Below are positions 13,301 through 24,045 of a stretch of 64,000 nt of DNA, one piece after another. This DNA comes from Spinellus fusiger (Eukaryota > Mucoromycota > Mucoromycetes > Mucorales > Phycomycetaceae). The stretch lies in the NCBI GenBank assembly GCA_025094145.1, contig JALLLS010000006.1, positions 434,001 to 498,000 on the forward strand. The letters are read 5' to 3'. A program made the translations under genes and the position numbers. Below the pieces are notes generated by a model that worked only from the letters and a program-made list of their open reading frames with translations, did no database searches and was not told where the DNA came from. Every line of letters begins with the position of its first letter. Position 1 is the stretch's first letter.

Positions 13301-14167
13301 TCCACATACAGCAGTCTTCAACAGGTCCCACTGCACCTGTGGTGAGTCTCATACTGAAAAGGCTGTAATGGTCATAGTGATAAATTCAGACAGTTCTTGG
13401 CAAAAATCACCCCTCAGGGCCAGTTGTGGGTTAGCATGCCATAGTCCCTTGCCTGTGGCTGTAAGAGAAGGAAAATTAAAGGAAGAAGAAAGAAGAAAAT
13501 GGTCTGTCCATTGTGTATTGATATAAGTCACTTCTGACTGAACATGGTAGGATGAGATGTCTTTTGAAGCAAAGATATAGTCAATGGTAGAGGATTGTGT
13601 ACCTCTCTGGAAAGTAGGCAGTGGTTTTTCACCCTTGGGTGTCACACTGTCAAAGAGCTGGTCCTGAACATACTGCAGCCAAGGCATAGGTGCAAGACAA
13701 GGTCAATGGGCATATACATATTGTGCATAGTTGAGGTCTCCAAGCAAGATGAAGTTGGTGGGGTTAGAGGGCAAAAGATGAGGGTTGGCAAGGAGAGAAG
13801 AAAGGAATGAAGAACAGGTGGGTGAAGTAGAAAGTGCATATATCACACAAATGTGGATAGGAGGAAAGAGCATGTTGGCATGTACCACTGTAGCGGTAAT
13901 GCAGCAGCCACAGAGGCTAAAGAGAAGGTTAATGAATGTGATGTCAGAGGATAAGGATACTAGGCCACAGTGAGGTGACCATAGTGATGAGGAAGTGTGG
14001 AATTTTTGGTCAAAGGTGTGTTGCATAGAGAGGGTGGAGGCATGGGTTTCTTGTAAGGCAAGGATGTCAAGTTTCATAGAGCATAGGTATCAAATAAATA
14101 AGGAGCATGTGTTGAGATGGCCAGTTTTTACTAGCCCTCTGCAATTCATTGAGGCCACTCTAATCAT
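10387..14167 (-). pseudogene. LINE A ORF2: endonuclease/reverse transcriptase
   Basis: Starts about 14167 (MIRVASMNCRGLVK), in the ORF1 C-terminal frame with no stop between them, so ORF1 and ORF2 are at present read through. An in-frame TGA (14090-14092) precedes LDILALQETHA. Endonuclease motifs follow: FILLGDLN (about 13740), STIDYIFAS and WTDHFLLS (about 13500-13600). The reverse transcriptase occupies 11977-13029, with GLYQGDPLSPILFN and the catalytic LAYADDLVVF retained. Past 11977 the frame is broken into pieces (11641-11970, 11371-11622, 11158-11367, 10861-11139, 10387-10671), so the protein cannot be made intact. Antisense ORFs in this region are shadows. Confidence 0.85.
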
Positions 14168-15465
14168 AAACAGTGGTGGGAACTCCTCTTCTTTATCTCC
14201 CATCTTGAGGTCCAAGTCCTCTTCTTTCTCTTCATTATTACCAGCATGAGGGTCCACATAAAACTTCTCTTGGTTGAAGGTATCCACATGCATATAACCT
14301 TCAAACACGGTTTGCTTGGTCAGCAGAGGTGAGTCAAGGGTGCCTGGTACTGTATACTGAATGTTGGGTGGGTTTGGGAGTGAACTTCCCTCTAGAACAC
14401 CAGCCATTGTAATAGCAGGTGTCTTACAGGTGGAATCTTCTCCTCCTAGCAACTTTTCCTTTGTACTCTTAGGAGAAAGAGTAAGAGCTACCTTTGAAGC
14501 AGGGATTATAGGCCTAGCTAAAGGATTTTTTGGAGGCTGGGGAGTCTTGGGGATGTCTGTGGTGGTAGAGACAGTCTTCTGTTGGCACTTGTTAGGATCT
14601 GCCTCTGAGGGAGGAATCCTGGTACACTTGGACTGCAAATGCCCAACAGCATGGCATAAGAAGCAAGAGTGTAGTTCCTTGGGTTTGCTTGGGCAGTTGG
14701 CCACGTTGTGACCCATTGCTTTGCAATACTTACAGTGGGCTCCCATATGTAGCCAAGTTGTAGCCAAGTAGCCAAGAACTTGTGTTTACTATCATAAGTC
14801 ACTTGATGACTCAGTGTCTTGAGAAGCTTCTCTGGATGTGGAGGATGAGTCATATAAATATGACCCAAGCCTTGGTAGAAGTGGTTGTCCTCATATACAA
14901 CAATCTCCTGGACTACACCAAAGGGAGAAAGGCACTCATGAAGACCAGCAGCAAGAACATGATAGGGGAGCAGAGGGAGCTGGTTGACATTCAGTCTAAG
15001 CAGCTTATCCTTGGAGGAAACTACAGGATGAGCCAAAATGGACACACCATTGGCAATAATAGGAGAGGTGTAGGCCTTCTCACAAGAGGCTCTGTCACCA
15101 AAATGAAGTTCAACATACTCAATTTTGTTCTTTTTCTTGGATGTGAGGCCATAGTAAGTGCCTCTGGGATAGACTTTGCTCAAGGCAGGCCAAAATGCAG
15201 CATATACTGCACTCTTGGAAAGAGGAAACTCAAACATAACTGAGTGAGCTGTTGTATCATGTTGTCATTCCTGAGGACAAGCATGAGGGTCTTCTGACCC
15301 AATAACCACCTCTACACAGTGGTTCACAGGAGAACTAGAGATGCTTTTCTGAGCTGCTCTAGCATAAGAAATGGGAGCTACAAGTGGTGGTGTGGGTGTT
15401 GTTTTTGTGAGTGGCAATGGGGGTTGCTTGGGAGGGGTCTCTGGAGTTGTTTTGGGAAGAGCCAT
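14168..15465 (-). pseudogene. LINE A ORF1: CCHC nucleocapsid-like protein
   Basis: RNA-binding ORF1 of the LINE. It begins MALPKTTPETPPKQ at 15465 and meets an in-frame TGA at 15265-15267 (HACPQE then stop), consistent with CGA to TGA decay. It continues in the same frame to about 14770, where a TTGGCTAC micro-repeat carries a frameshift. In the new frame two zinc knuckles follow: CKYCKAMGHNVANC and CFLCHAVGHLQSKC. The C-terminal part is acidic and runs into ORF2. The same stop and the same frameshift are present in LINE B. Confidence 0.85.
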
Positions 15466-15559
15466 GGATTTTTAGGATATAAAAAGAAATACACTGAGAA
15501 TAAAATTGTAATATTATTATGATTGGCTAATATGTTTGAAAATACTTTTTTACTGTCTA

Positions 15560-15578
15560 CACACCAAAAGATTTTTCT
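15560..15578 (+). mobile_element. Tc1-like terminus T4 (19-bp stub)
   Basis: TA (15558-15559) followed by CACACCAAAAGATTTTTCT, matching the left terminus of T1 and T2 (CACACCCAAAGATTTTTCTGG), then directly the ATG of LINE B. It reads as a second element of the family inserted at a TA in T3 and itself hit by LINE B. Confidence 0.55.
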
Positions 15579-17131
15579 ATGGCTCTTCCCAAAACAACTC
15601 CAGAGACCCCTCCCAAGCAACCCCCATTGCCACTCACAAAAACAACACCCACACCACCACTTGTAGCTCCCATTTCTTATGCTAGAGCAGCTCAGAAAAG
15701 CATCTCTAGTTCTCCTGTGAACCACTGTGTAGAGGTGGTTATTGGGTCAGAAGACCCTCATGCTTGTCCTCAGGAATGACAACATGATACAACAGCTCAC
15801 TCAGTTATGTTTGAGTTTCCTCTTTCCAAGAGTGCAGTATATGCTGCATTTTGGCCTGCCTTGAGCAAAGTCTATCCCAGAGGCACTTACTATGGCCTCA
15901 CATCCAAGAAAAAGAACAAAATTGAGTATGTTGAACTTCATTTTGGTGACAGAGCCTCTTGTGAGAAGGCCTACACCTCTCCTATTATTGCCAATGGTGT
16001 GTCCATTTTGGCTCATCCTGTAGTTTCCTCCAAGGATAAGCTGCTTAGACTGAATGTCAACCAGCTCCCTCTGCTCCCCTATCATGTTCTTGCTGCTGGT
16101 CTTCATGAGTGCCTTTCTCCCTTTGGTGTAGTCCAGGAGATTGTTGTATATGAGGACAACCACTTCTACCAAGGCTTGGGTCATATTTATATGACTCATC
16201 CTCCACATCCAGAGAAGCTTCTCAAGACACTGAGTCATCAAGTGACTTATGATAGTAAACACAAGTTCTTGGCTACTTGGCTACAACTTGGCTACATATG
16301 GGAGCCCACTGTAAGTATTGCAAAGCAATGGGTCACAACGTGGCCAACTGCCCAAGCAAACCCAAGGAACTACACTCTTGCTTCTTATGCCATGCTGTTG
16401 GGCATTTGCAGTCCAAGTGTACCAGGATTCCTCCCTCAGAGGCAGATCCTAACAAGTGCCAACAGAAGACTGTCTCTACCACCACAGACATCCCCAAGAC
16501 TCCCCAGCCTCCAAAAAATCCTTTAGCTAGGCCTATAATCCCTGCTTCAAAGGTAGCTCTTACTCTTTCTCCTAAGAGTACAAAGGAAAAGTTGCTAGGA
16601 GGAGAAGATTCCACCTGTAAGACACCTGCTATTACAATGGCTGGTGTTCTAGAGGGAAGTTCACTCCCAAACCCACCCAACATTCAGTATACAGTACCAG
16701 GCACCCTTGACTCACCTCTGCTGACCAAGCAAACCGTGTTTGAAGGTTATATGCATGTGGATACCTTCAACCAAGAGAAGTTTTATGTGGACCCTCATGC
16801 TGGTAATAATGAAGAGAAAGAAGAGGACTTGGACCTCAAGATGGGAGATAAAGAAGAGGAGTTCCCACCACTGTTTATGATTAGAGTGGCCTCAATGAAT
16901 TGCAGAGGGCTAGTAAAAACTGGCCATCTCAACACATGCTCCTTATTTATTTGATACCTATGCTCTATGAAACTTGACATCCTTGCCTTACAAGAAACCC
17001 ATGCCTCCACCCTCTCTATGCAACACACCTTTGACCAAAAATTCCACACTTCCTCATCACTATGGTCACCTCACTGTGGCCTAGTATCCTTATCCTCTGA
17101 CATCACATTCATTAACCTTCTCTTTAGCCTC
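15579..17131 (+). mobile_element. LINE B, 5' portion, head-to-head with LINE A
   Basis: Carries ORF1 (15579-16877) and the first part of the ORF2 endonuclease on the plus strand, with the same premature TGA (15777-15779) and the same frameshift near 16277 as LINE A. It stops in the endonuclease region, where LTR1 starts. The 3' half is not visible anywhere downstream in the window, so it was deleted or lies elsewhere. Confidence 0.85.
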
Positions 17132-17711
17132 TGTGTTGTGTTCTGACTTCAATCCAAAGATTCTTTGTGAATTGGTCAACATGAGTAGTATGCTGTGACA
17201 TTCAGAATACTCTATGAAAGCTTGAGTGCACACAAGTACCATAGTACATCTCTGTATCATCTCACTGATTGGTTGTAACTACAAATCAACCTTCTAAGCT
17301 CAAATTATTATTGGACACTTAATGAGCTGCCTTTATCTATAAATCCTTAGTGGATTAAATAAAACTTATCAAAGGCAATTAAAAGTGAAGACATAATAGA
17401 TGGCTCTATAATGGTGTGCTTATTCAATGAACCAACCATAACACTCCAACATGTAGTTTACCATTAGGTAGAACACCTACACCAACCATAAAGCTACACC
17501 TATGTAAACTACCATAGGATAAATCATCTACACTAACCATATGGTTGCATCTATCAATAAGCTATGCCATGGACTAATCACTAACTACCAAAAGGTAGAA
17601 TGCCACTGAAGGATAAGCACCCACAAAAAGTATAAATAATGAACCACTCTTCACTTAATAAAAATTATCTTTGTTCAGTCTTGTTACTTTCTACTTGTCT
17701 GAATAATCACA
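17132..17711 (+). repeat. LTR1, long terminal repeat of an LTR retrotransposon
   Basis: Begins TGTGTTGTGTTCTGAC and ends near AATCACA. It aligns with LTR2: the same CTATGAAAGCTTGAGTGCAC and GGATAAGCACCCACAAAAAG blocks, then TATAAATAATG (TATA-like) and AATAAAAATTATCTTTGTTC (poly(A) signal). Promoter and poly(A) order set the plus orientation. I find no matching target duplication on its two sides. Confidence 0.7.
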
Positions 17712-18433
17712 CAATAAATAAAAATTATCTTTTTAAACAATTTGCTTTATTATAAATTTATTAAATTTTTAAATATATTTTAAATATATATATTTATAGA
17801 TTAATATTTCTTTATAAAAAATGAAAAAGTATAAAATCTATTAGTTTATTAAAATTTACTGGTTCTATAAAAAGTTAGGAGCTATTATGATGAAGTATCT
17901 AATTAAGATAATTATAAATTTTAACCAAATCTAAAACTAAAAAAAAATTTAAACATATCTTAATGGAAAACCCATCCATGTACAAGTCAGTTGTAAAAAG
18001 CTTATCAAGTATTCACATCATTTGGGTAAATAGTAAAAAGAGATGGGAAGAACTATATAAAATAATACATGTATATTCTTAAGAAATAAAAAGAAAGAGA
18101 AGTTTTATTTTTTCTTTAATTCTTTATAATACATTAGAAGATTTGCTTTCATTGCTTTTGTATAGAAGTTAATTATTTGTCAAGAAACAAGAGATACAAT
18201 GTCATCTACAACTTCTTCTAACATCATCTTGGCTAATCAAACAAGTTTTAGACAAGACTTAATTTCTTTTACAAATAATGGATATGCCATGGGGTATTTG
18301 TAGGACTTGGTGTGCAGCATCTGACAAATATATTCTGCTGGGATATCTATTACCAGCATTATAATATTAAGCCCTGTTTAAATTTTTGATTAACATCAGT
18401 GTGTTATATTTTAATAAGTACTTTCTTTTTCAC

Positions 18434-18730
18434 TTACAACTGATCACCAGGCCAACTGTTTTTAGTAAGTTTTTTTTTGCAAGGTGCAGCCTTAACAAGT
18501 ATAGATATCATGTTCTTTATTATTTTTTGAGCTTTAAACATTAAATCCTCAAAAAACTTATTGTCTTTATTGCCTTCTAGCTTGGCTTCTTTGGTTAACC
18601 CAATCTTATAGGTTCCAAACTTTATTATATAATCTAGTGTTTTTGAATTGAGTTTTCTCTCAATGGGTTCTATAGCTGAATGTTTTTTTTTCCTTGTTGT
18701 AGTACTTGAAACTTCTCTATAATCAAACAT
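18434..18730 (-). pseudogene. Relict ORF of unknown, possibly repeated, fungal family
   Basis: A 98-codon ORF starting MFDYREVSSTTTRKKKHS with a lysine-rich, charged body (KAQKIIKNMISILVKAAP). I know no function. From memory the style resembles orphan proteins that occur in many copies in mucoralean genomes; this is an impression, not a search result. Surrounded by AT-rich relict DNA, so probably a fragment. Confidence 0.25.
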
Positions 18731-19380
18731 AATTACCTTGGTTATATATATACTTTACTCTCTAATTGTTATTCTGGAGTGGTCAAATACTGTTAAGACA
18801 AGTTTTATATTCTGCTCATCAGATCTCTCTTATTATGGTTTGTGTCTTTTAAGAACTCAGATATATGCAATTTAATATCTTCAAGTAAGGATTTCTGTGC
18901 CCAGTAGCAGACATGTTTATTCTTTGGATAGAAATATTTTTCAGACAGTGATTTATGAAGATCATCCATATTTTATTATTAAAAATTAGAAAGCCTCTTA
19001 CACTCAATATACTAAGGTGATGGAAAGACTTGGCAAATGTTTCAGAAGAAACTGCTTTAGTATTTTTAAATATACTATTATGATAAGTAGAAAAGGTATA
19101 AAAGCTAGCTATTTATTAGACATCAAAGCTTTGCAAAATATACTTCTTACATTACCAAACATATCTTTTGTTTCTATATTTTGAACATTATGATTCTTTT
19201 TGTAGTGAGAAGTCCATGTGAAAAAAAACTAAGAATGCATGTAAAAAACAAACAGGATAATGGCTCTTACAGGAAATTTCTACTAGCAAAAATAGACTGG
19301 CAACTGTTTACTAAGAAAAGAATTGTTGTGTTTGTGTATAGATTGTATTATAAAATATCATAAAACTCAAGATGACCTTT

Positions 19381-19632
19381 TTTGAAAATGATGTACAATG
19401 ACCAATGTTATAATTTCCATTATATACTTTATTTTATATTATATAATAATAATAATATTTTAAATTGATATAGGCCATATATTTTAATATTAATATCTAT
19501 TCTATATTTGAAAATGATGTACAATGACCAATGTTATAATTTTCATTATATACTTTATTTTATTTTATATAATAATAATAGTATTTTAAATTGATATAGG
19601 CCATATATTTTAATATTAATATCTATTCTATA
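19381..19632. repeat. Tandem duplication, 2 x 126 bp
   Basis: Two adjacent 126-bp copies (19381-19506 and 19507-19632), each with TTTGAAAATGATGTACAATG and GATATAGGCCATATATTTT. They differ by a few substitutions. No coding potential. Confidence 0.9.
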
Positions 19633-20138
19633 TAAAAACAAAAAAACTTGAATAAAATAATTATACTGAAATAAAAATATATTTAATGAAATAGATATAT
19701 ATCATTTGAAATGAAAATAAAAAGATAAAAAACTTTTATTCTGTAAAAATTGATATATCAATTAAATAAAATAATATTACAATAACAACAATAGTATAAA
19801 TTATACTAATTTTTAGTTCATAATTACATAGTTAATTAGAAATAATAATTATTATAACTAGATATAGCAATATTTGTCAATGACCAAGTTCTCTAATAAT
19901 AACTTTTATTGCAGAATATGTCACTACTACACTTTTAAATCCTATTGATCAGTCTATATAATAGAAGAACGTGTTCTATCACAAGTGACATAATTAATAC
20001 TGTTAAAGTTTATTTATATTCCACAATTGCTATTGGTAATAAAGCCTTTATATTTTTCTTTCTTAAAAAATACAAAAAAAAAATATTTTTTTGCTGTCTT
20101 GCTTTATAAATTTTGCCTGTTGATCTGTTGGTGAAACA

Positions 20139-20703
20139 TTGAGACAACTGCATATCATAAACAAGTATAATATTAAATATAGCAGAAGATTGAATCTGAT
20201 TGTGACCAGTGAGCAAGATGGTAGAGACATTGAGCATTATTCTCTAGAATTCAAGAAGTTTGATATGACATATACAACCTTGCTATGCCAACAATCTAAG
20301 AATCTTAGAATCAATACTTGTATTTTAAGCAAAATACATTTTTTGACACCTGAAAAAAGTATTTCTGTTGTTTATCTTGACTTTGCAGGATAAAATGCAT
20401 ATCTCTCAGAGTTATTCAAGATAAATAGCACAAGTATATTGCTCAGGAGTTAAAAAGATAGCTATTCTCAAGAACCTGTTGGAATTAAAGATACTTTGTA
20501 AAACAGTGTTGGATCTCTTTTGGTGGAAAAAAAAAAGTCTTGTCAGCAATAGCAATGTTGTTTTATTGTCTGATATAAACCAAAAGAACAAATTTGTTCT
20601 TACCTACACTAATAATACTGAAGAATTAGTGTTATTATTAAAGATTAAAAGATATTCTATAGATGATCAAGATGATCTATTAATAGTTTTTCTGATGAAT
20701 TAG
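20139..20703 (+). pseudogene. Decayed ORF of an orphan repeated fungal family
   Basis: Two ORF pieces, 20139-20393 (SEQDGRDIEHYSLEFKKF, KNLRINTCILSKI) and 20479-20703 (TVLDLFWWKKKSLVS, NVVLLSDINQKNKF), separated by a stop after YLDFAG and a short frame-broken stretch. The order of motifs resembles a multi-copy orphan family I recall from Mucorales; no function is known to me. Treated as one broken gene. Confidence 0.35.
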
Positions 20704-22129
20704 ATAATTACTTCTTTTAATATATTCAAAATAAAAACACCAATAAAGAAAATTTTTATTTATTACAACATTAGATATATCAGTAGATTTTATTTCTAGT
20801 TAAAAATAAGTATTTTATGTTAATAAATTATGAAAATATATTTATAGTAGTAAATGTTATATTTGTTAAATACATATAATATTATCAAGCATTGTTTTTT
20901 CAATTATATAATCCCTTATTTATCATTATCTGTATTTATAATTAATAGATAAAAATTACTATTATTTAAAGGGTAAAAATACCCTGTTATATTATTAAAA
21001 TAATTTTAAATTAATAGAGTGTTTTATTATTAGTATTGATCAAAATAATTAGTGATGAATCTTTTTATTAGATAAATAAACTAGCTATAACCAATACACA
21101 TAATATTTGGTATTGTTTTTATATAGTTTTTATAATGTATTTTTCATTATAGAAAATTTTGTACAGTATTATATGAGCTATATATTATTAATTATAACTT
21201 TACTTTCATGGTTCTGGGTAGTTCTTTTAGTACTCCATGCATAAACCTTATGAATGAACTAGGACTGTTGACTACTCTGTAATTATAGGCAATGAAAGAC
21301 CTAAGAGATAATTTGGTCTCAAGAGAGATTGACTACCAACACAAAGACTGCACACAAAAGAGGGAATCAGGGAATGCACTTAACAAAATGGTCTTTCTGC
21401 TAATTCAGAAAGATAGAGAATGAAGACCAAAGAGAATTTACCAACAATAGTGACAATGGACAAAAGAGAGTATGTAATCTATGGTGTTACAGGGACAGAT
21501 ATAGAGATTGTGATAAAATAGAAAATATATAAAAGAATGGGTATTACTGTCCATTTTAATACTTAGAGCAAGCTTAGCCTCTACAATCTGATTCAGAAAA
21601 TAACAAGGAAATTTAATGTTTATTAAAGGTGTCTATCTTATGGTTTATATACACAATGTCTTCAAAGGAATGTGAGACCTTTGAGACTATCTATTTTATA
21701 CATGACTTCTCAGCAACTCATTGTTAACCAAGCCAGCTGATTGGCCATCTTGCCTATCATGACAACTCCAAATGGTAGGCATGTAAATTTATATAGTGAG
21801 CCATTTGCAATGAATGTGGTCTTCTTGGCATTCTTAGTGTAAGGATCAGGGTTGGACAGGAGAAAGAAGCAGAGGTACTATGAGTTGTGCATCAGAAACA
21901 GGTAGGAGAACAACAGTAGGAGACAAGGGAAGACAAGGACAGAGTATGAGAAGGAAACAGATATCAGGATATTGTTTTTATTATGACAATAAGTTGAGTA
22001 TTTATACTAAATGTTATACACTGTGATCTAATTCTAAAATAACTTAATAAACAAATCTATTGATTTACAACAAGCCAAGACAAAGATAAGAGTGGGAGGA
22101 GAGAGACTTATAATGGTTGAGACAAATGG

Positions 22130-22634
22130 TAGACTAATAAGTTTGTCTGGGACAAGACCATTGGTGATGCCCAAATTAATTTCATAATTTGCCAAGAACA
22201 AACTAGTCATTACACTTAGGGTCCATGGGTAGTTGCCAATATCCAGATTTCAAATATATTCCTGAGAATTATTGACTGCCTTGTAGTTTATTCAGCAGTT
22301 CTGTTATTCTGGGTACTGGATATTTATTCTTTATAGTCACTTTGTTCAATCCTTGATAGTCTATACAGAATCTCTTTAAGTTATCTGGTTTGAATATGAG
22401 CACCACTGGGGAACACCAATCACTTTGGCTGGGCACTATTAATTTTGCTGCTAGCATCTTGGCCACTTCTGCCTTGATTTTTTTATTTTTGGTGTGTGAT
22501 TGGCAATAATCCTGTTGAGCTACTGGTAAGGCATCTCCTGTGTCAATTCTGTGAGCATAGGGAGCATTGGTAATGCTCTGATGTTCAGTGATTTGTACCA
22601 ATGAGGGATACACCTTCTCAATCATCTGTGTCAT
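22130..22634 (-). pseudogene. Ty3/gypsy reverse transcriptase fragment
   Basis: The minus strand encodes the N-terminal RT region: HRIDTGDALPVAQQDY, AAKLIVPSQSDWCSPVVLI, FCIDYQGLNKVTIKN, YPVPRITELLNKLQ. After a stop it continues with LKSGYWQLPMDPK (about 22180-22220). These are standard Ty3/gypsy RT blocks. The catalytic YxDD region, RNase H and integrase are absent. It is on the strand opposite to LTR1/LTR2 and abuts the LTR2 start, so it belongs to a different, older element cut by that LTR. Confidence 0.8.
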
Positions 22635-23073
22635 GTTCCAACTTCAATCTAAAGATTCTCTATGAATAGGTCAATACGAGTAGTGTGCTGTGACATTCAG
22701 AATACTCTATGAAAGCTTGAGTGCACACAAGTACCATAGTACATCTCTGTATAATCTCACTGATTGGTCATAACTACAAATCACCTTCTAAAGCTCAGTG
22801 TACTATTGGACACTTAACAAGAGCCATCTTCATTAATAATCCTAACAGAACAATATTGACCTATCAGAGTCAATTGAGTAAAGACTCATAATAATTAATG
22901 GTTTCAATAATGGAGTGCTTATCCCAGGAACCAACTATAGGGTTGAATCTAATAATACTACAACCAAGTAAAACATATGAGCCAACCATAAGGTGGTAGT
23001 TATTAATATTACCATAAGGTAGCAATATGGACACCAACCATAAGGTCAAAGAGAGTGAATTCTACAATAAGGT

Positions 23074-23464
23074 TAAATGTATAATGCCATAGTTGGCACC
23101 AAAATTTTTATTTTAATGCTTTGAAAAAATGTTTATAAACTCCTACTTAATGCATATAAAGCACAGTGTACATGGTTTTGAAGGGACTGTGAAGTCAATT
23201 GAGTGGGCATGGGGGAAAGAATATATGGGATAAGATAAATTAATGAAGTTGGGAAAGATTTCTACCATAGGAAGTAGCACCAAGAGCCAAACAGGGTAAG
23301 CTAAATGTCATACAGAGAGTGTTGGGTAGGCAAAATAGCCTCAAACAGGAAATACAGTACAACATGAAAATATTAACAAATGCTTCTCCACACCATGATT
23401 TGAACCAGCAACCTTCCACCTGGCAAGCAAACGTTCTTCTGGTTGGGCCAACAACCATGGCCCC
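23074..23464 (-). repeat. tRNA-derived SINE
   Basis: On the minus strand it begins GGGGCCATGGTTGTTGG, with an A-box-like TGGCCCAACCAG, an anticodon-loop-like TTGCCAG and a B box GGTTCAAATCA (about 23393-23403). The body matches 6490-6800. An 18-bp duplication, TGAATTCTAC(A/C)ATAAGGT, flanks it (23056-23073; right copy split by later insertions at 23823-23840). The loop suggests a tRNA-Gly(GCC) origin, tentatively. Probably transcribed by RNA polymerase III when young. Confidence 0.75.
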
Positions 23465-23468
23465 TGAA

Positions 23469-23822
23469 TGTTGGTTACTAATTTGGACAGGATAATACTA
23501 AGCCCAAAAGTAGAGACAGCAATAAGAGTAAACTGAAGGTAACAAGGTCTGGACTGAAGCCCATGTAGATCAAAGAAGAATAGTAAAGAGAGAATAGAAT
23601 ATGCTTTTTATTCATTCAAAATGGTTGCTTATTTATACTAATTTACATATGATACAATTGACTAAGTATGTCTTGTCTTCAGTCTACTCAGAGTGAGTGT
23701 GACTTCATCCAAGACACTGTTTGTTTGATTATTTAATAAACCCAAAAGAAGTAATCCATGTGAGTCCAATAAGAAAAAGCGTGCTGGCCAATGGAATCAT
23801 AGCATTTAGTATAGTGGTAACA
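23469..23822. repeat. Solo LTR, 354 bp, TGAA duplication
   Basis: Starts TGTTGGTTAC, ends GTGGTAACA, and is flanked by TGAA at 23465-23468 and 23823-23826. It sits in the right-hand duplication of the SINE. TATA-like and AATAAA motifs occur inside (GACTAATTT.., TTTAATAAACCC). Confidence 0.68.
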
Positions 23823-24045
23823 TGAATTCTACCATAAGGTTTTTTTTTTTGTATAAGACACTTTTTTATTAAGCATCTTTTACACAGTCACACGTTGTAC
23901 TGAGAGGTCTGACTGAGAAAACATATTGGATACAAATCACTTGCAGAAAATTAGAGAGAAAAAAATTAGAATAAGAAACAAAACAGAACTAGCTAAAAGG
24001 AAGAAAAAATAAGAGAAAAGGACATAAAGGTAAAAATATTCTAGA

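Larger units (their letters stand above)
10264..15466 (-). mobile_element. LINE A, full-length L1-like retrotransposon, decayed
   Basis: Non-LTR element of 5.2 kb with ORF1 (CCHC knuckles) and ORF2 (AP-endonuclease plus reverse transcriptase), ending in a short A tail (T run from 10264 on the plus strand). A perfect 15-bp target duplication, GATTTTTAGGATATA, lies at 10249-10263 and 15467-15481. Only one base separates the duplication from the ORF1 start codon at 15465. Both ORFs are broken by stops and frameshifts. The 3' untranslated part is 10264-10386. The first 1557 bp are repeated in inverted orientation as LINE B. Confidence 0.92.
10239..15557 (-). mobile_element. Tc1-like terminal fragment T3, split by LINE A
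   Basis: TA (10237-10238) is followed by CACACCCAAAGATTTTTAGG, then LINE A, then 15482-15557. With LINE A and one duplication copy removed, the joined ~100 bp aligns with the inverted right end of T1 (CTGAGAATAAAAT, TATTATTATGATTG, CTAATATGTTTGAAAA, CTGTC). The alignment stops exactly at the TA at 15558-15559, where another copy of the same terminus begins. Only the end of the element survives. Confidence 0.72.
13909..17135. repeat. Palindrome with 1557-bp arms, 113-bp spacer
   Basis: Arms 13909-15465 and 15579-17135 are reverse complements (paired positions sum to 31044). Every ORF in one arm has a counterpart of identical translation in the other, including the broken ones. The inner boundary is the LINE start codon on both sides. 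The outer boundary is where LTR1 begins in the right arm. The spacer 15466-15578 consists of Tc1-like terminal sequence. Confidence 0.93.
17712..22129. other. Very AT-rich stretch with decayed ORF relicts
   Basis: Lies between LTR1 and the gypsy RT relict. It holds two relict ORFs (18434-18730 and 20139-20703), one tandem duplication (19381-19632) and otherwise AT-rich filler. No primer-binding site or gag could be recognised after LTR1, so it is not a convincing interior of the LTR element. The 21200-22130 part has more balanced composition but no identifiable coding. Confidence 0.4.

Noticed and set aside
14361..15243. Long antisense ORFs (116 and 153 codons, mirrored at 15801-16683)
   Set aside because: Shadows of LINE ORF1 on the opposite strand; identical in both palindrome arms only because the DNA is.
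13909..17135. Twin priming as the origin of the inverted LINE arrangement
   Set aside because: Twin priming yields adjoining non-overlapping segments; here the same 1557 bp is present twice, both starting at the element's 5' end.
23386..23464. A functional tRNA gene (minus strand)
   Set aside because: B box and loop are present, but the acceptor and D-arm do not pair properly and the sequence runs into the SINE body.
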